This document shows, one piece after another, positions 48,505 to 58,816 of a stretch of DNA of 64,000 nt. Origin of the DNA: Tethya wilhelma (Eukaryota; Porifera; Demospongiae; Tethyida; Tethyidae). The position numbers and the translations under genes are program-made. The stretch lies in assembly GCA_964030475.1 (NCBI GenBank), contig CAXIPT010000003.1, positions 1,232,369-1,296,368 on the forward strand, given 5' to 3'. Position 1 is the stretch's first letter. The number at the start of each line of letters is the position of its first letter. Under the pieces are notes generated by a model, which ran no database searches, had not been told where the DNA came from, and saw only the letters and a program-made list of their open reading frames with translations.

Positions 48505-48774
48505 TACCTGCAGTGGGAAGAGGGGAGAGGGTTTAGCGGGCTTACAGTCCAAGACACCAGTCTACACTAGCAACAAGGCAAGACATGGCTATGTGCATGT
48601 GTGTCTCTTTCTCTCACCAAAAGATTAATAAGGTAATATTTACTATAAAATTAAAAGGGAGAGAGCTCGGTGTACATACATATTCAAAATCACTAGCTGC
48701 AATAGAGAGCAAAAGTGTTGAAAGCTTTTTCTTATAACTCAAACAACTTATTGTAACAGGCTCTCTCTCTCTCN

Positions 48775-48955
48775 AATCACTCCCATATATATAGAAGGAA
48801 AATAGCGTGCCCCTACGCTAAATCCCTCCTATATATATGGGTGGGATATTTAGCGTGGGGTACGCCAAGATTTTGCTCTGCCCGCCCATATATATAGGAG
48901 GGATTTAGTGTATCCCCACACAATATCCCACCTATATATATGGGTGGGAGAGATC
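48775..48955. repeat. TATATA-centred short inverted repeats
   Basis: Four blocks of (C)CTCCC/CCCATATATATAGG type alternate with GGATTTAGCGTGG/CCACGCTAAATCC words, forming several overlapping palindromes. The block follows the N at 48774 and separates the two copies of the RS-exon duplication. It looks like a small inverted-repeat transposon inserted in itself. Confidence 0.55.
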
Positions 48956-49142
48956 AAATAGTGTAATTTTATCTATATCCATCAGGGCCCAATCCAAATG
49001 TGCACCATACACATGTACAATATATTCCAGGTACACGTGCATGTATGTTTGCACACAAGGATTTGAAAGAAAGATAAAATCATTAGATCTACTGGAGCTA
49101 AAATTCGGACTCAGGTCTTCTGAATCATAGTACATGTACAAT

Positions 49143-49510
49143 ACTGGGAAATTTCAGGGACGTAAATTTTCGTGAAAAGACTAGACTGCACCTCAGAAGA
49201 AAATATTCGTGGTTTTAATTTTCGTGACTCAAGTGTCTCCAACTTACAGCGCTTGAAGGTCTTGTGACAGTTTATCTGATTTGGTATACATGTAGAATAC
49301 TATTCTAGCTAGATACTAGCTATTTAGACTGCAAACTTCTTGAAAAGACGGGCAAGAGACAGAGAACTGAAGTCTTTGACAACGTGCGCGTGGCAAGTAT
49401 TGTGACCTTTGACCTCAGCAAAAATTTTCGTGGGAGGGAAAATTTCGTGACTCAGGGGTTAGTCATGAAAATAACGAAAATTTGCACCCCACGGAAATTT
49501 TCCGCTATAC
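49143..49510. mobile_element. GGAAATTTTCGTG-family MITE (diverged)
   Basis: GGGAAATTTCAGGGACGTAAATTTTCGTG at the left and CACGGAAATTTTCCGCTATACGG at the right are inverted ends of the family also found at 54264, 56137 and 57370. It lies between the two RS-exon copies. Confidence 0.55.
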
Positions 49511-49636
49511 GGTTTGAACTCATTGGCACGAATTGCTGCTACATATTACTGTTTCTAGACACTATTTGCCTTCGAAACAAGACATGTTGTAACCTAATGC
49601 ACTGGTATCATGACTCCTTCATTCCCTACTGTACCT

Positions 49637-49741
49637 TGATCTGCTTCTACTTCGTGACCTTCTGCTTCTCTCTTTGGACTTCGACCTTCGCCTTGACCTC
49701 CGTGACCTCTCTTTGCTGGCTGAGCGTGACCGATGACGATA
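49637..49741 (-). CDS. DDX46: DDX46 RS-domain exon, copy 1
   Basis: Same exon as 48400-48504 and closest to exon 1. Encodes YRHRSRSAS/P-type Arg-Ser repeats. If both copies are real, including both would keep the frame: each is 105 bp, a multiple of three. Confidence 0.65.
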
Positions 49742-50493
49742 CCTGCAGTGGGAAGAGGGGAGAGGGTTTAGCGGGCTTACAGTCCAAGACACCAGTCTAC
49801 ACTAGCAACAAGGCAAGACATGGCTATGTGCATACATGTGTGTGTCTCTTTCTCTTGCTGAAAGATCTACGGTAATATTTATTAATATTATTACTCTAAA
49901 ATGAAAAAGGAGAGAGCTTGGTGTACACGTATACATACATATTCAAAATTACTAGCTGCAATAGAGAGCAAAAGTGTCAAAAGCTTTATGGAACTCAAAC
50001 ACTAACTCAAACAACTTATTGTAAAAGGCTCTCTCTCTCTCTTTCTCTTTCTTTAGTAGTGCAATACCCATAGGAATGAGGCTATTGTATTTAATGCTGT
50101 TTGATTGCACGAGTGACAGAGTTGGGACCTACCTTGTCAGTAGATATCATACAGAGTGTACATGTACAGAAACACATGGAGTCAAACACAATGTGTGAAC
50201 CTAGAGATCACATGCAAGTGTCCATTAACTTACTGTACAGTACATGTACACTATAGTACACATAGAATGCAATGGGCTATATAGTATGTGTAAAATCTTT
50301 AAAGCATTCATTGCAAAAGATGTACAGTATTAGGGAATGTACAGTATATGCACCAAATAGAAAAGATTAGGGGTGTGCATTAAATAGAAAGTTAAAAGGG
50401 AGAGCACCAACACATACACACAACAGTGTGGAACTGTATTTACTGTACATGGAACATTTTGTCCAAGGAACTGTCCATTTTCTATCAACTCAC

Positions 50494-50684
50494 CTCTCTC
50501 TGCTTCGAGACCTAAAACGTCGTCTCTTTCTCTCCCTCTCTCGTTCCCTCTCTCGATCCCGTCGAGCCGCGCTCCCCCGATGATCCCCTCCCCGTTCTCT
50601 CGGAGGACTGGGAGAGCCGGAGCTGTCCGAGTAGCTATCGTCACCGCGATGAGATCGGTAATGACGGTCCCTCCCTTTGGGCAT
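50494..50684 (-). CDS. DDX46: DDX46 exon 1
   Basis: The ATG at 50684 starts MPKGRDRHYRSHRGDDSYSD, then SGSPSPPRERGG, RDRERERERERKRRR and FRSRSRER, ending at donor GAGAG|GTGAGT in phase 2, which fits the RS exon. Arg-Ser/Arg-Glu repeats at the N-terminus are typical for DDX46 and help recruit it to the spliceosome. The start is the first ATG of the frame and matches the short MGR/MPK-type start of the family. Confidence 0.8.
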
Positions 50685-51453
50685 GGCTCAACGAACACAC
50701 TTTATACAGCAGGAGAGAGTGTATATGATTGTCTGCAGGATATCAGATAATTTGGGGAATAAAGATATACTACAGTATCAATAGGAATATAGAAATTATG
50801 CGTATGTTCCAAATGATGTAGAAAACGATACATCTATAGGATACTAAATTATGTTGAAACAAGGATTCAAAAGCTATAAATAGGTTTGTAATATTACTAT
50901 TGCTTTGTTTGTATGTTAAGTTTTTGGTGCAAAAGATGCTTGAGAACATTCAAATCGATTGTAAAGACATTTATTACATAAAACAATGGTGTAGAGCTAT
51001 GTTTCGTCTTTAAAGAGTTTAAGATTTGCAGGCATAACTTTTGAAACACAGCTCACATCTCATATCTTCACAGTATTTGTAGCTTAAAATGTCCAGCATT
51101 AAGCTTTCACTTTGAAAAAAAATACTAGTAACAAAATTTAACAAAGACATACTTGTTTATTCTTGAGTTGAGACGGTCTATAGGGGTCGATTGCTTGTCT
51201 TCTTGAAAGTGATCAGAAAACGTGTTTTCAACGAAATCAGTCTCAGTGGGGTTAAAATTTTAATTTAGTTAAATTTCTAATTGGAGCCCACCTTATTAAT
51301 TATTCCATTTCCGTCCATGAATTTGTTTATGAGGCCTAAAGCACTGAAGAAGCCACAAAATTCAATCTTCCATGCTCTCTTCATCACTGTTTTGGCGCTG
51401 AAAGTTTTGTATCTTATCTTCTTTAGCTTTGTTTTTTATCCTCCAACTCTATC
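50685..51453. promoter_or_regulatory. Divergent spacer between DDX46 and PIAS starts
   Basis: About 770 bp separate the DDX46 ATG (-) from the proposed PIAS ATG (+). AT-rich, no gene seen; probably holds both promoters. No specific element is identified. Confidence 0.35.
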
Positions 51454-51489
51454 ATGCATTCAAATTCAGACGGACGAGCAGAATGTCAG
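51454..51489 (+). CDS. PIAS: PIAS exon 1 (proposed)
   Basis: ATG followed by 12 codons (MHSNSDGRAECQ) and a good donor CAG|GTGAGC in phase 0. The SAP exon at 53706 enters in phase 0, and other PIAS proteins also have a short N-terminus before the SAP domain. A (GT)n tract follows in the intron. Confidence 0.5.
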
Positions 51490-53126
51490 GTGAGCCGTTG
51501 TGTGTGTGTGTGTGTGTGTGTGTGTTTCATACTCTGTGTTCACTGTATCAGCTGTCGCCCTGTGTGTTCTGTGTACCATAAATTTTTCTACCATTACCAA
51601 GAATTGTGTAAAACGAAAAAGGGGTTTAGGCTTCTCCTTGTAGTATAGAACATGGTACAGTAGTAAGCCAGTTACAGTGTTGTGTAAGAAAGGCAATATC
51701 TACAGCTGTACTTGTGCCACAAATTATGTGACATGTACAAATTTGTATGTCAGTGTCTCTCTGAAGAGAAGAGAAACAAATTCCTGAGGGTTTGTTATTC
51801 CATTTTCTTTCTCACTGTAACTTTATTGAAGTCAGTAAAGCATGGTCTACCCCCAAGCCTTAGCATTACACTGTATTCATGCTATTGGCTCTCATAGTTT
51901 GTACTAGTCAACAGTACATGCCTGAATGGTTGGGCCTTTTTGCCAGTTTACTAGATGTTTTCCCCTGAGCAGGCATTGTTTGGAGGGTTCTTTTAGGTTT
52001 GAGATTTTTTTGTAAAGATAGACTGTTGAATTTTTACGCGTCGTATAGTCTAAATGCTGATGTAGTACTGTAATATGAGTGGGGAAGTCTAGTGAAAAGA
52101 TGTACATGCGTAATAATTTATTATTATGTATTTGCTAAACATTGAACTATACCATAGAGCCCAGCTCTTGCAATATTTGATGTCATCAAAACCGGAAGCA
52201 TTTTGAAGTGATACTAGAGTTGGTTATTTTTGCCATACGGAAGTAAATAACAGCTGCCCGTTTCTCAGTATCACTCTGTACATTTTTGCCATACAGAAGT
52301 GACTCATTTAACGTGCATATAATTGCAGGTGCTTTATGTAGCACAAAGTATGTGTATACTCATAGCTATTGATCACCAAACCTTCATATTGCTCTCTGTT
52401 GAGTGGAGTTCTATGTGCTATGCTCTGTGCTAGAATTGTGCATTTCCAAGTTGTATAATTTTTTCATGTACCATACAATTACTAGAACATGTACACACTT
52501 CCTCAGTTGGTTTCTGTGAATCGGGAAAACAATAACAACATGACTTCCTATGGGGGGAAACCGGTTGTATTTCCCCATACTTCAACCATTTTTAGCATAC
52601 CAGGAACTATACATAGGTACAGTATATATTATGACTCTCTCTATTAAGAATGTTCTTGAGTCCCAAGGATACCAGTGGTGCAATACCTTTGCCATGACGT
52701 CATTAGAGACACGGTGAATCGTTCTATTCCTTTGATGTTGACGTTTTTCAACACTGTTTGATGTTCTAACGTGTATTAAAGTTTTTGTTATTATTGCCTA
52801 TTGAGGCATTTTATGCTGTGGGTCACAGTGTGTATAGTTGACTAATTTATCTTTGATTGAAGCTGATGGTATCGTACTGCAGTTTATTATATATTTAGCT
52901 CTTAGTTTGCCTAAATAGGTCAGCCCCTTTGTAATGATTTAATAATACTTTGTGTGGATATTATGTAAGAGCGGACTAAGGTACATTTGCTTTATACAGT
53001 GCATAAATCAAACCTATTGTGAAGTTTTTCCCTTGGCTCTCAAAGTCAGAGGTGTACAACATGAACACTGTGTACATGTGTAGGTGCTGTATTTGGATAG
53101 GCTCAATAGGCAAGACCTTCCTACTG

Positions 53127-53205
<79 letters not shown>

Positions 53206-53644
53206 NCTCTCTCTCTCTCTCTCTCTCTCCTTCCCTCCCTCAATAGAGAGAGCTAGAAGGGATTCCTGCATTACAGTTTTATTACATAATTTTACTCTTA
53301 TGGGCTGTACAATAACCCCCATCCATTTTCACATACATACTCAGTGTACAGCTAGAGACCACATGGGACAGCCACTCTTGATTGAAAGAGGACCCCTAGA
53401 TAATTCCCTCATTACATGATGTACATATCCCTTCCCATTCCACTGTGGGTTGTGGTGTACCCTTTACTCACTAAATTAGTGACCTTCCAGAAACTGTACA
53501 ATGTGTTTTTACCCAATCTAGTGAACTTTCACTTTCAATATGAGTAGTTGATAGCCACTGTTGTTTTTCTACATGTAGTATATGTAAATAGCCTATTTTA
53601 AACATTATTGTATTGGATATATATGTACTTAGAGATGAAATTAT

Positions 53645-53705
<61 letters not shown>
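51490..53705 (+). other. PIAS intron 1 with microsatellites
   Basis: No coding region seen. Holds (GT)n at 51498-51524, a long (GT)n at 53131-53205 ending in an N, then (CT)n to 53230, and a (CT)n tract of nearly 60 bp at 53646-53703 that doubles as the polypyrimidine tract of the next acceptor. Confidence 0.5.
53131..53230. repeat. (GT)n-N-(CT)n compound microsatellite
   Basis: About 37 GT units, a single N at 53206, then about 12 CT units. The N at the switch suggests the true length is unknown. Confidence 0.9.
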
Positions 53706-53706
<1 letters not shown>

Positions 53707-54084
53707 GTCTGTTGGCTCAGTTCAGAGTCCTAGAGCTCAAAGAACTCCTCAGAAACATGGGACAATCACAAAAAGGCAGAAAACCCGAACTTTTTCAACG
53801 TGCCAACGAAGTCCTAAGACACGGAAGTCCAAAAATACAAATCAAAATCCGAGAAATCTTCGACAAGTCACACGGCGTGAAAAAACCTGCCCACTACAAC
53901 AGAATAGCCCAGAGATACACTCCCATGAAGGGAACATCTCATCAACACCAACATCAGCAACACCATCACGTGAATATGGCATCTCCAATTAGAGCACACC
54001 CTTACATTGTGCATCCAGACGTCAGATTTAAGGAGCAACCGTTTTTCGTAAAAATGGACACAATTATAAGACCTACAGCTTTAG
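53706..54084 (+). CDS. PIAS: PIAS exon 2 (SAP domain and start of PINIT)
   Basis: Encodes RLLAQFRVLELKELLRNMGQ...KGRKPELFQRANEVLRHG, a SAP domain (two helices that bind AT-rich DNA), then a His/Gln-rich linker and HPDVRFKEQPFFVKMDTIIRP, the start of the PINIT domain of PIAS SUMO E3 ligases. Donor TTTAG|GTGAGA leaves in phase 1. No PINIT exon follows on this strand; the matching exons are on the minus strand at 57026-54816. Confidence 0.85.
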
Positions 54085-54263
54085 GTGAGAGCATAAACTT
54101 TGATGTTATAATCAGGGTATATACAGTAGTTGAAATACAGAGGTGGTTGTAAGCAAAAAAGTATGGATGCTGATTCAGCGATTTTTTTTTCTTTCTCTGC
54201 GTGGTCAGGAAGTTTTCACTATGTACAGTAGTACACATACACTACATGTGTCAATAAATATAT

Positions 54264-54472
54264 ACCGTATAGCGGGAAATTTTCGTGGGGGAAAATTTTT
54301 GCGAATTTCGCGGTTTGGCAGTTTTCCGCGAAAAATTTCCCCCACGAAATTTGTTAGGTATGTGGTCGTCACGTATAGTTGAGACGCAATCCACGAAAAA
54401 TTTCCCCGCGAATTTCTATTCAAGACGAAAACGCAAAAATTTCCCCCCACGAAAATTTCCCGCTGTACAGTA
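54264..54472. mobile_element. MITE with TACCGTATAGCGGGAAATTTTCGTGGG ends
   Basis: Left end TACCGTATAGCGGGAAATTTTCGTGG and right end CCACGAAAATTTCCCGCTGTACAGTA are inverted, 209 bp apart, with internal copies of the same words. It lies near one border of the inverted PIAS block. Confidence 0.8.
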
Positions 54473-54815
54473 TACTTGGATCAGTATGTAGAAAAATTGC
54501 TGACTTGGCATCCCTAATTACTTGCTTGTAACCACCTTCGGTTGATTTAAAGCTTATGCGGTAAAATGGCCTAAGTTTGATGTTTGAGTATCCATATCTA
54601 AGAATTCTCGAAACTTGATATGTAGTTATAGTACTGTATACAAGTGCTGTACTTTGTACACTTCATGTAGAAACACAGCTACAGTGTAATGTACACTGTA
54701 GCACACGAACATATTGCGTAATAAGTAGTGCAATTGCAACTTATGCTTATGTACATATACATTAGTTTATGTGCCAGCCCCCAGATTTTCTTTCAATTAA
54801 GTTATACTACAATAC

Positions 54816-54956
54816 CTGTGGATATACAATGTCGTGGCTCCAAAAGACGGTGACATCATTAGTCTGAGTGGGGGAGGTCTTGACGTAATTGGTGATATTG
54901 ACAGGGGCACCCGGTCTCTTCATCTCTGTCTTCTGACTCACGTTGGGATAATAACC
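54816..54956 (-). CDS. PIAS: PIAS exon (PINIT, third piece), inverted
   Basis: Acceptor CCCTCAG|GGTT and donor CCACAG|GTATTG; 141 bp, phase 0-0. Encodes GYYPNVSQKTEMKRPGAPVNITNYVKTS and VTVFWSHDIVYPQ, the PINIT segment with the KRP-x-PINIT-like motif of PIAS proteins. It is on the opposite strand to the SAP exon. Confidence 0.8.
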
Positions 54957-55399
54957 CTGAGGGCAAATAAGAATTAAGAGAGAGAGAGAGAGGAAAAATT
55001 AAGTTGGTTGTCTGATTCTAATATGCAAGTAAAACTACAGGTAGCTACTGTATATCTGCATATTTGCAAAAATCTTACATACAAAGGCAAAATAAAAGTT
55101 TTTTGTCAAAAGTGTTCTTTTTGGTCTTAGAAAATTTTCTGAGTCCATAGACCCTCAAAAAGACTAAGTTATTGCAATCTGCAATTATGAAGGAACCTGC
55201 CAAATAACTCACAGAGGTACGTACAGTACTGTAAATTGATCAAAGATCTTGGATAAAAAAAAAGCCAACCATGCATTAAATGCTGGTCGATTTACATGCA
55301 TAGCTGAATTAAAGACAACAGAGATTACAATATCTGACTCGGCTATAGCACACTCCTATTGTTGCCTTCAATATACATGTATAGCTACTTTTAAAGCAT

Positions 55400-55700
55400 G
55401 CAGTGCATGATAACTGCATATGTGCACACTCCTAATACAGCAGTCATTGCACATGCATGCACTCCTACATAATGCAGCAATCACTGCACACTCTTAATGC
55501 AGCAGTCATTGCACATGCACTCCTATATTATAATGCAGCAGTCATTGCACATGCACTCCTACATAATGCAGCAGTCATTGTACACTGCTAAATCAGCAAT
55601 CATTGCACATGCACTCCTATATAATGCAGCAATCACTGCACACTCCTAATGCAGCAGTCATTACACATGCACTCCTATAATATTATAATGCAGCAATTAT
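55400..55700. repeat. Minisatellite (AATGCAGCAGTCATTGCACATGCACTCCTAT-like unit)
   Basis: About eight imperfect copies of a ~30-40-bp unit built from ACTCCTA-TAATGCAGCA-TCATTGCACATGC, with alternating short and long forms. It lies in a PIAS intron. Not a CRISPR array: the copies abut and vary with no unique spacers. Confidence 0.75.
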
Positions 55701-55878
55701 TGTATATGTACACAAACTTCAAAGGAGACACCAGTAAATCAGACTCTTAATACTGAGGTACAAAGGTCAATCAATCACCACCCCATGTGACTTTTACATG
55801 CTCAACATGGACTTTTGTTTACATGTATGGCTTCAAAGAATCCCCCAAAGTACAACTGTATGGCTTCAGACACCACAC

Positions 55879-55884
<6 letters not shown>

Positions 55885-55922
<38 letters not shown>

Positions 55923-55941
55923 ACACACACACACACACACA
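55885..55941. repeat. (CA)n microsatellite
   Basis: CACACA tract of about 55 bp broken once by GA. Confidence 0.9.
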
Positions 55942-56136
55942 AGAAGGAATACAAGATGGTACAGTCTTCATATCAAAATACAGGCTATGAAAAAAGAGGG
56001 TGGCAGGAGACCAATACAGATAAACCTAATGGCTAACTCAGTCTCAACTCTAAATTCTAGTCCACCAGAGGGTAATAGGAGCCCACTATGTTGTAAACAT
56101 GCAGCTATGTAGGCATAAGAAATGCACAAACATACC

Positions 56137-56340
56137 ACGGTATAGCGGGAAATTTTCGTGGGGGAAATTTTTTTGAGAATTTTATGGTCTGGCAGCTTTC
56201 CACAAAAATTTCCCCCCACGAAATTTGTAAGGTACGAGGTCGTCACGTAATGTTGAGACACAATCCACGAAAATTTTCCCCGCGAATTTCTATTCAAGAT
56301 GAAACGCAATAATTTTCCCTGACGAAAAATTTCCGCTATT
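56137..56340. mobile_element. GGAAATTTTCGTG-family MITE, copy 2
   Basis: Inverted ends CGGTATAGCGGGAAATTTTCGTGGGGG and CCCTGACGAAAAATTTCCGCTATTC. The interior matches the 54264 copy (GTCGTCACGTA-TTGAGAC-CAATCCACGAAAA). Confidence 0.75.
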
Positions 56341-56409
56341 CAGCACTTTCATACAGCGTGTATCTTATAAAATGTAAGACGATTAAAGATGTAAAATGGT
56401 GCGACTCAC

Positions 56410-56500
56410 TGGCAGAGGACAGTACTGGTTGTTGACTCTGATGTAGCAGTGTTTAGGATAATAGTCTTCTTGTTCACAACTAGTTTCTTGTCGACAAAAC
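56410..56500 (-). CDS. PIAS: PIAS exon (PINIT, second piece), inverted
   Basis: Acceptor GTTTTAG|G and donor CTGCCA|GTGAGT; enters phase 2, leaves phase 0. Encodes FCRQETSCEQEDYYPKHC and IRVNNQYCPLP, closely following the ETSCxQEDxxPxxCxVxVN pattern of PIAS PINIT domains. Confidence 0.85.
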
Positions 56501-56691
56501 CTAAAACGTGTCAAAGACGCTTGTAAAGCAGTTGTATTGTTGGTGTTGACACTGAGATGGTAGTTGTTAACAACATTATTATGGACTGTTACATAATATG
56601 GGAGGGAATTATATTTACAAGTGTATAATTATATTTGTTAGACTCACCTTAGTAATACCTGTGTTTCATATGTACCTTGAGATGTTCTAGT

Positions 56692-56725
56692 GTGTGTATG
56701 CGTGTGTGTGTGTGTGTGTGTGTGA

Positions 56726-56790
<65 letters not shown>
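56692..56790. repeat. (GT)n-(GA)n compound microsatellite
   Basis: GT repeats to about 56740 followed by about 25 GA units. Confidence 0.9.
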
Positions 56791-56792
<2 letters not shown>

Positions 56793-56935
56793 TACACAGC
56801 ATGTGTAGAAATATAATATTACAATTTTAACAATATTTTACTAGGGACTATAGGGATAAGGGAAAAGAGTTGGAAGGAAAAAAGGGGGGGGGGGGGACTA
56901 AACCATTTTACATGCATATGGACTAGCTGGCTTAC

Positions 56936-57026
56936 TTTGATAAGTAAATCTGTTGCACTTGCTGAGGTGTGAGATGGAACTCCACCCTCATGGTATAGGC
57001 ACCGTTGGAGGTCATGTGAGTCGATA
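56936..57026 (-). CDS. PIAS: PIAS exon (PINIT, first piece), inverted
   Basis: Acceptor TGTACAG|TATCG and donor TCAAA|GTAAGC; enters phase 1, leaves phase 2. Encodes STHMTSNGAYTMRVEFHLTP and QQVQQIYLS, the FxLTPQQVQQI block of PIAS. Its phase 1 entry fits the phase 1 exit of the SAP exon at 54084, which lies on the other strand. Confidence 0.85.
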
Positions 57027-57290
57027 CTGTACAAGGAGAGAAGAGTCATGTGATCACAATGAGGTCATGTGAGTCAATTTATAAGTCATGTGATCACAAT
57101 GAGGTCATGCATGTGTGTTGACACAATAGTAATGTGGTCATGTGATCAAAATAAGGTCATGTGAGTCTAAGTCAACAGCAATAAGGTATTGTGATCACAA
57201 TTAGGTCCTGGGAATAGATTAATACAGTAAGTCATGTGATAAGAATGAGGTCATATGAGTCAATACTGAAATGGTAATGTGATCACAATA
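57000..57290. repeat. GGTCATGTGAGTC / GTCATGTGATCACAAT minisatellite
   Basis: At least six imperfect alternating copies of GAGGTCATGTGAGTCAA and GTCATGTGATCACAAT, each about 16-20 bp. Just upstream of the first inverted PIAS exon and overlapping its end. Confidence 0.7.
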
Positions 57291-57369
57291 ATGCACCAAA
57301 ACAGGTTATTCACTGCAGAATATGTACATGTACCATCTAAACAAGTTCATATAGTGTATGTATGTACAG

Positions 57370-57507
57370 TACCGTATAGCGGGAAATTTTCGTGGGAGAA
57401 ATTTTTTGCAAATTGAGACGCAATCCACGAAAATTTTCCCTATGAGTTTCTATTCAAGACGAAAATGCAAAAATTTTCCCCCACGAAAAACTCCCGCTAT
57501 ACGGTAT
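57370..57507. mobile_element. GGAAATTTTCGTG-family MITE, copy 3 (short)
   Basis: Ends ACCGTATAGCGGGAAATTTTCGTGGG and CCCACGAAAAACTCCCGCTATACGGT, with the middle shortened. It and the 54264 copy bracket the inverted PIAS exons. Confidence 0.8.
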
Positions 57508-57984
57508 CAAAGTAAAACCAGTGTACATTACAAGATAATGCTGAACAGCTTACACAGCAACTGAAAACAATTATACTCTATCCACTGAACTCAAATAAAT
57601 GGCAAAACCTGCAAGCTGGCACAAACCTGTACTATTCTTTGGTGGACTAATATTGACATTTCCAAAAGGCTCACAAAGGATTACATAGAGACATTACAGC
57701 TACTGTAAGCTCTTGTCATGTGGTACAGACACAGACAATGCATTGAGTATTCTAATGTGATAGTTGGCATGGAGATCCTATTAGCATTACACACACTGTC
57801 CCATGGATACCATAGTAGTAACTATGACAATAAAAAACAGTTATTGTATACTTGGAAGGCTTTACATCTCAAAAGAAGGAAGGTCCTATTTCTTTGTTAG
57901 GCCTTGAAGGTTATGAGCTCTGCTCTTGGCAAGTTGAGAGGATGTAAGGTAGTGGAGGCCAAATAGTTGTACTCTTGCCATTGC
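57508..57984. other. Stretch without gene before the N run
   Basis: No coding region is supported. Ordinary AT-rich sequence leading into the CA repeat. Confidence 0.45.
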
Positions 57985-57996
57985 ACACACACACAN

Positions 57997-58079
<83 letters not shown>

Positions 58080-58098
58080 NNNNNNNNNNNNNNNNNNN
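57985..58098. repeat. (CA)n microsatellite and 18-N gap
   Basis: CA repeats with one N at 57996, then 18 Ns (58081-58098) directly against DDX46-5 coding sequence. The gap size is not measurable. Confidence 0.9.
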
Positions 58099-58450
58099 GC
58101 CCACGTCTTGACTGGTTTGGGACACTCTTTTCCTTTGACTTTGATGTTTTCCAGCTCTCTCCGATAAGCCACCACTTCTTCGTGGGTCATTTTAGCGAGC
58201 TCCGGAACTTCAACATAAAAGTTCTTTCGAAACACTTCATAGTCAATATTCCTGTGGTCGACAACAGGTAGCTCTTTCTTTTTGTTTTTCTTCGCGATGC
58301 TCATGAGAGCAGTGGCCAGTTCTTCGTCGCCTCCTTCTTCGTCGGAGTACTCTATGGCATCTTGATCATTGTGGAGGAGCTCTCCTCTCTTGGTCTTGTC
58401 CTCGTTGATCTTGGTGACAGTGATCACAGTGGTGCTGCCTTTCTTACCTG
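58099..58450 (-). pseudogene. DDX46: DDX46-5: N-terminal helicase fragment next to a gap
   Basis: Encodes [55 protein letters not shown] and [14 protein letters not shown], then runs into the Ns at 58098. No lesion is seen in what remains. The exon at about 60960-61060 lies upstream, separated by a Mutator-like transposon. The helicase core may lie in the unsequenced gap or be absent. Confidence 0.7.
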
Positions 58451-58816
58451 GATGGAGAGAGAGAGAAGAGAAGAGATGATGTCATAGACAAAGAAGGGAA
58501 GGGAATCTATCTACATACAGTTACTGTGGTTACTTAAAAATTAAAATGATTGAAAGAGAACACATGTTATTGAGTAGACAGGACGATATTACGCAGAGAA
58601 ACAGCCTGCACTAGTAGTTGACAAGGTGAATGCCAGGCCACAGGAAGGATGGTCGGTATAAAAGACAAGAGACAAAGGACAAGAGAGCAACTGTACTTAA
58701 TGGATATATAGAAATATATATAGATATAGATATAGGGGATATAGGGGATATATATATATATATATATATTATACTTAATGGATATATAGAAGTTTGTTTT
58801 GCTAAGTCTATATGAT

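Larger units (their letters stand above)
48250..50045. repeat. Tandem duplication (~1.25-kb offset) around the RS exon
   Basis: The blocks at 48270-48770 and about 49520-50045 repeat each other in order: GCACGAATTGCTGCTAC, the RS exon, its intron, and the ACTAGCTGCAATAGAGAGC block with a (CT)n tail. A single N lies at 48774 at the end of the first copy. Either a real duplication of an RS exon or an assembly duplicate of two alleles. Confidence 0.7.
54957..56409. other. PIAS intron with minisatellite and repeats
   Basis: No exon is seen between the two PINIT exons. It contains the GCAGCAGTCATTGCACATGC array, a CA microsatellite and a GGAAATTTTCGTG MITE (separate entries). Confidence 0.5.

Noticed and set aside
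53019..53419. Several open frames through CT/GT/CA tracts here, at 55.8 kb and at 58.0 kb
   Set aside because: They are translations of microsatellites (Cys-Val, His-Thr, Ser-Leu runs).
58725..58770. TATA/GGATATAG tract as a regulatory site
   Set aside because: It is a simple AT repeat in the DDX46-5 intron, absent from the other copies.
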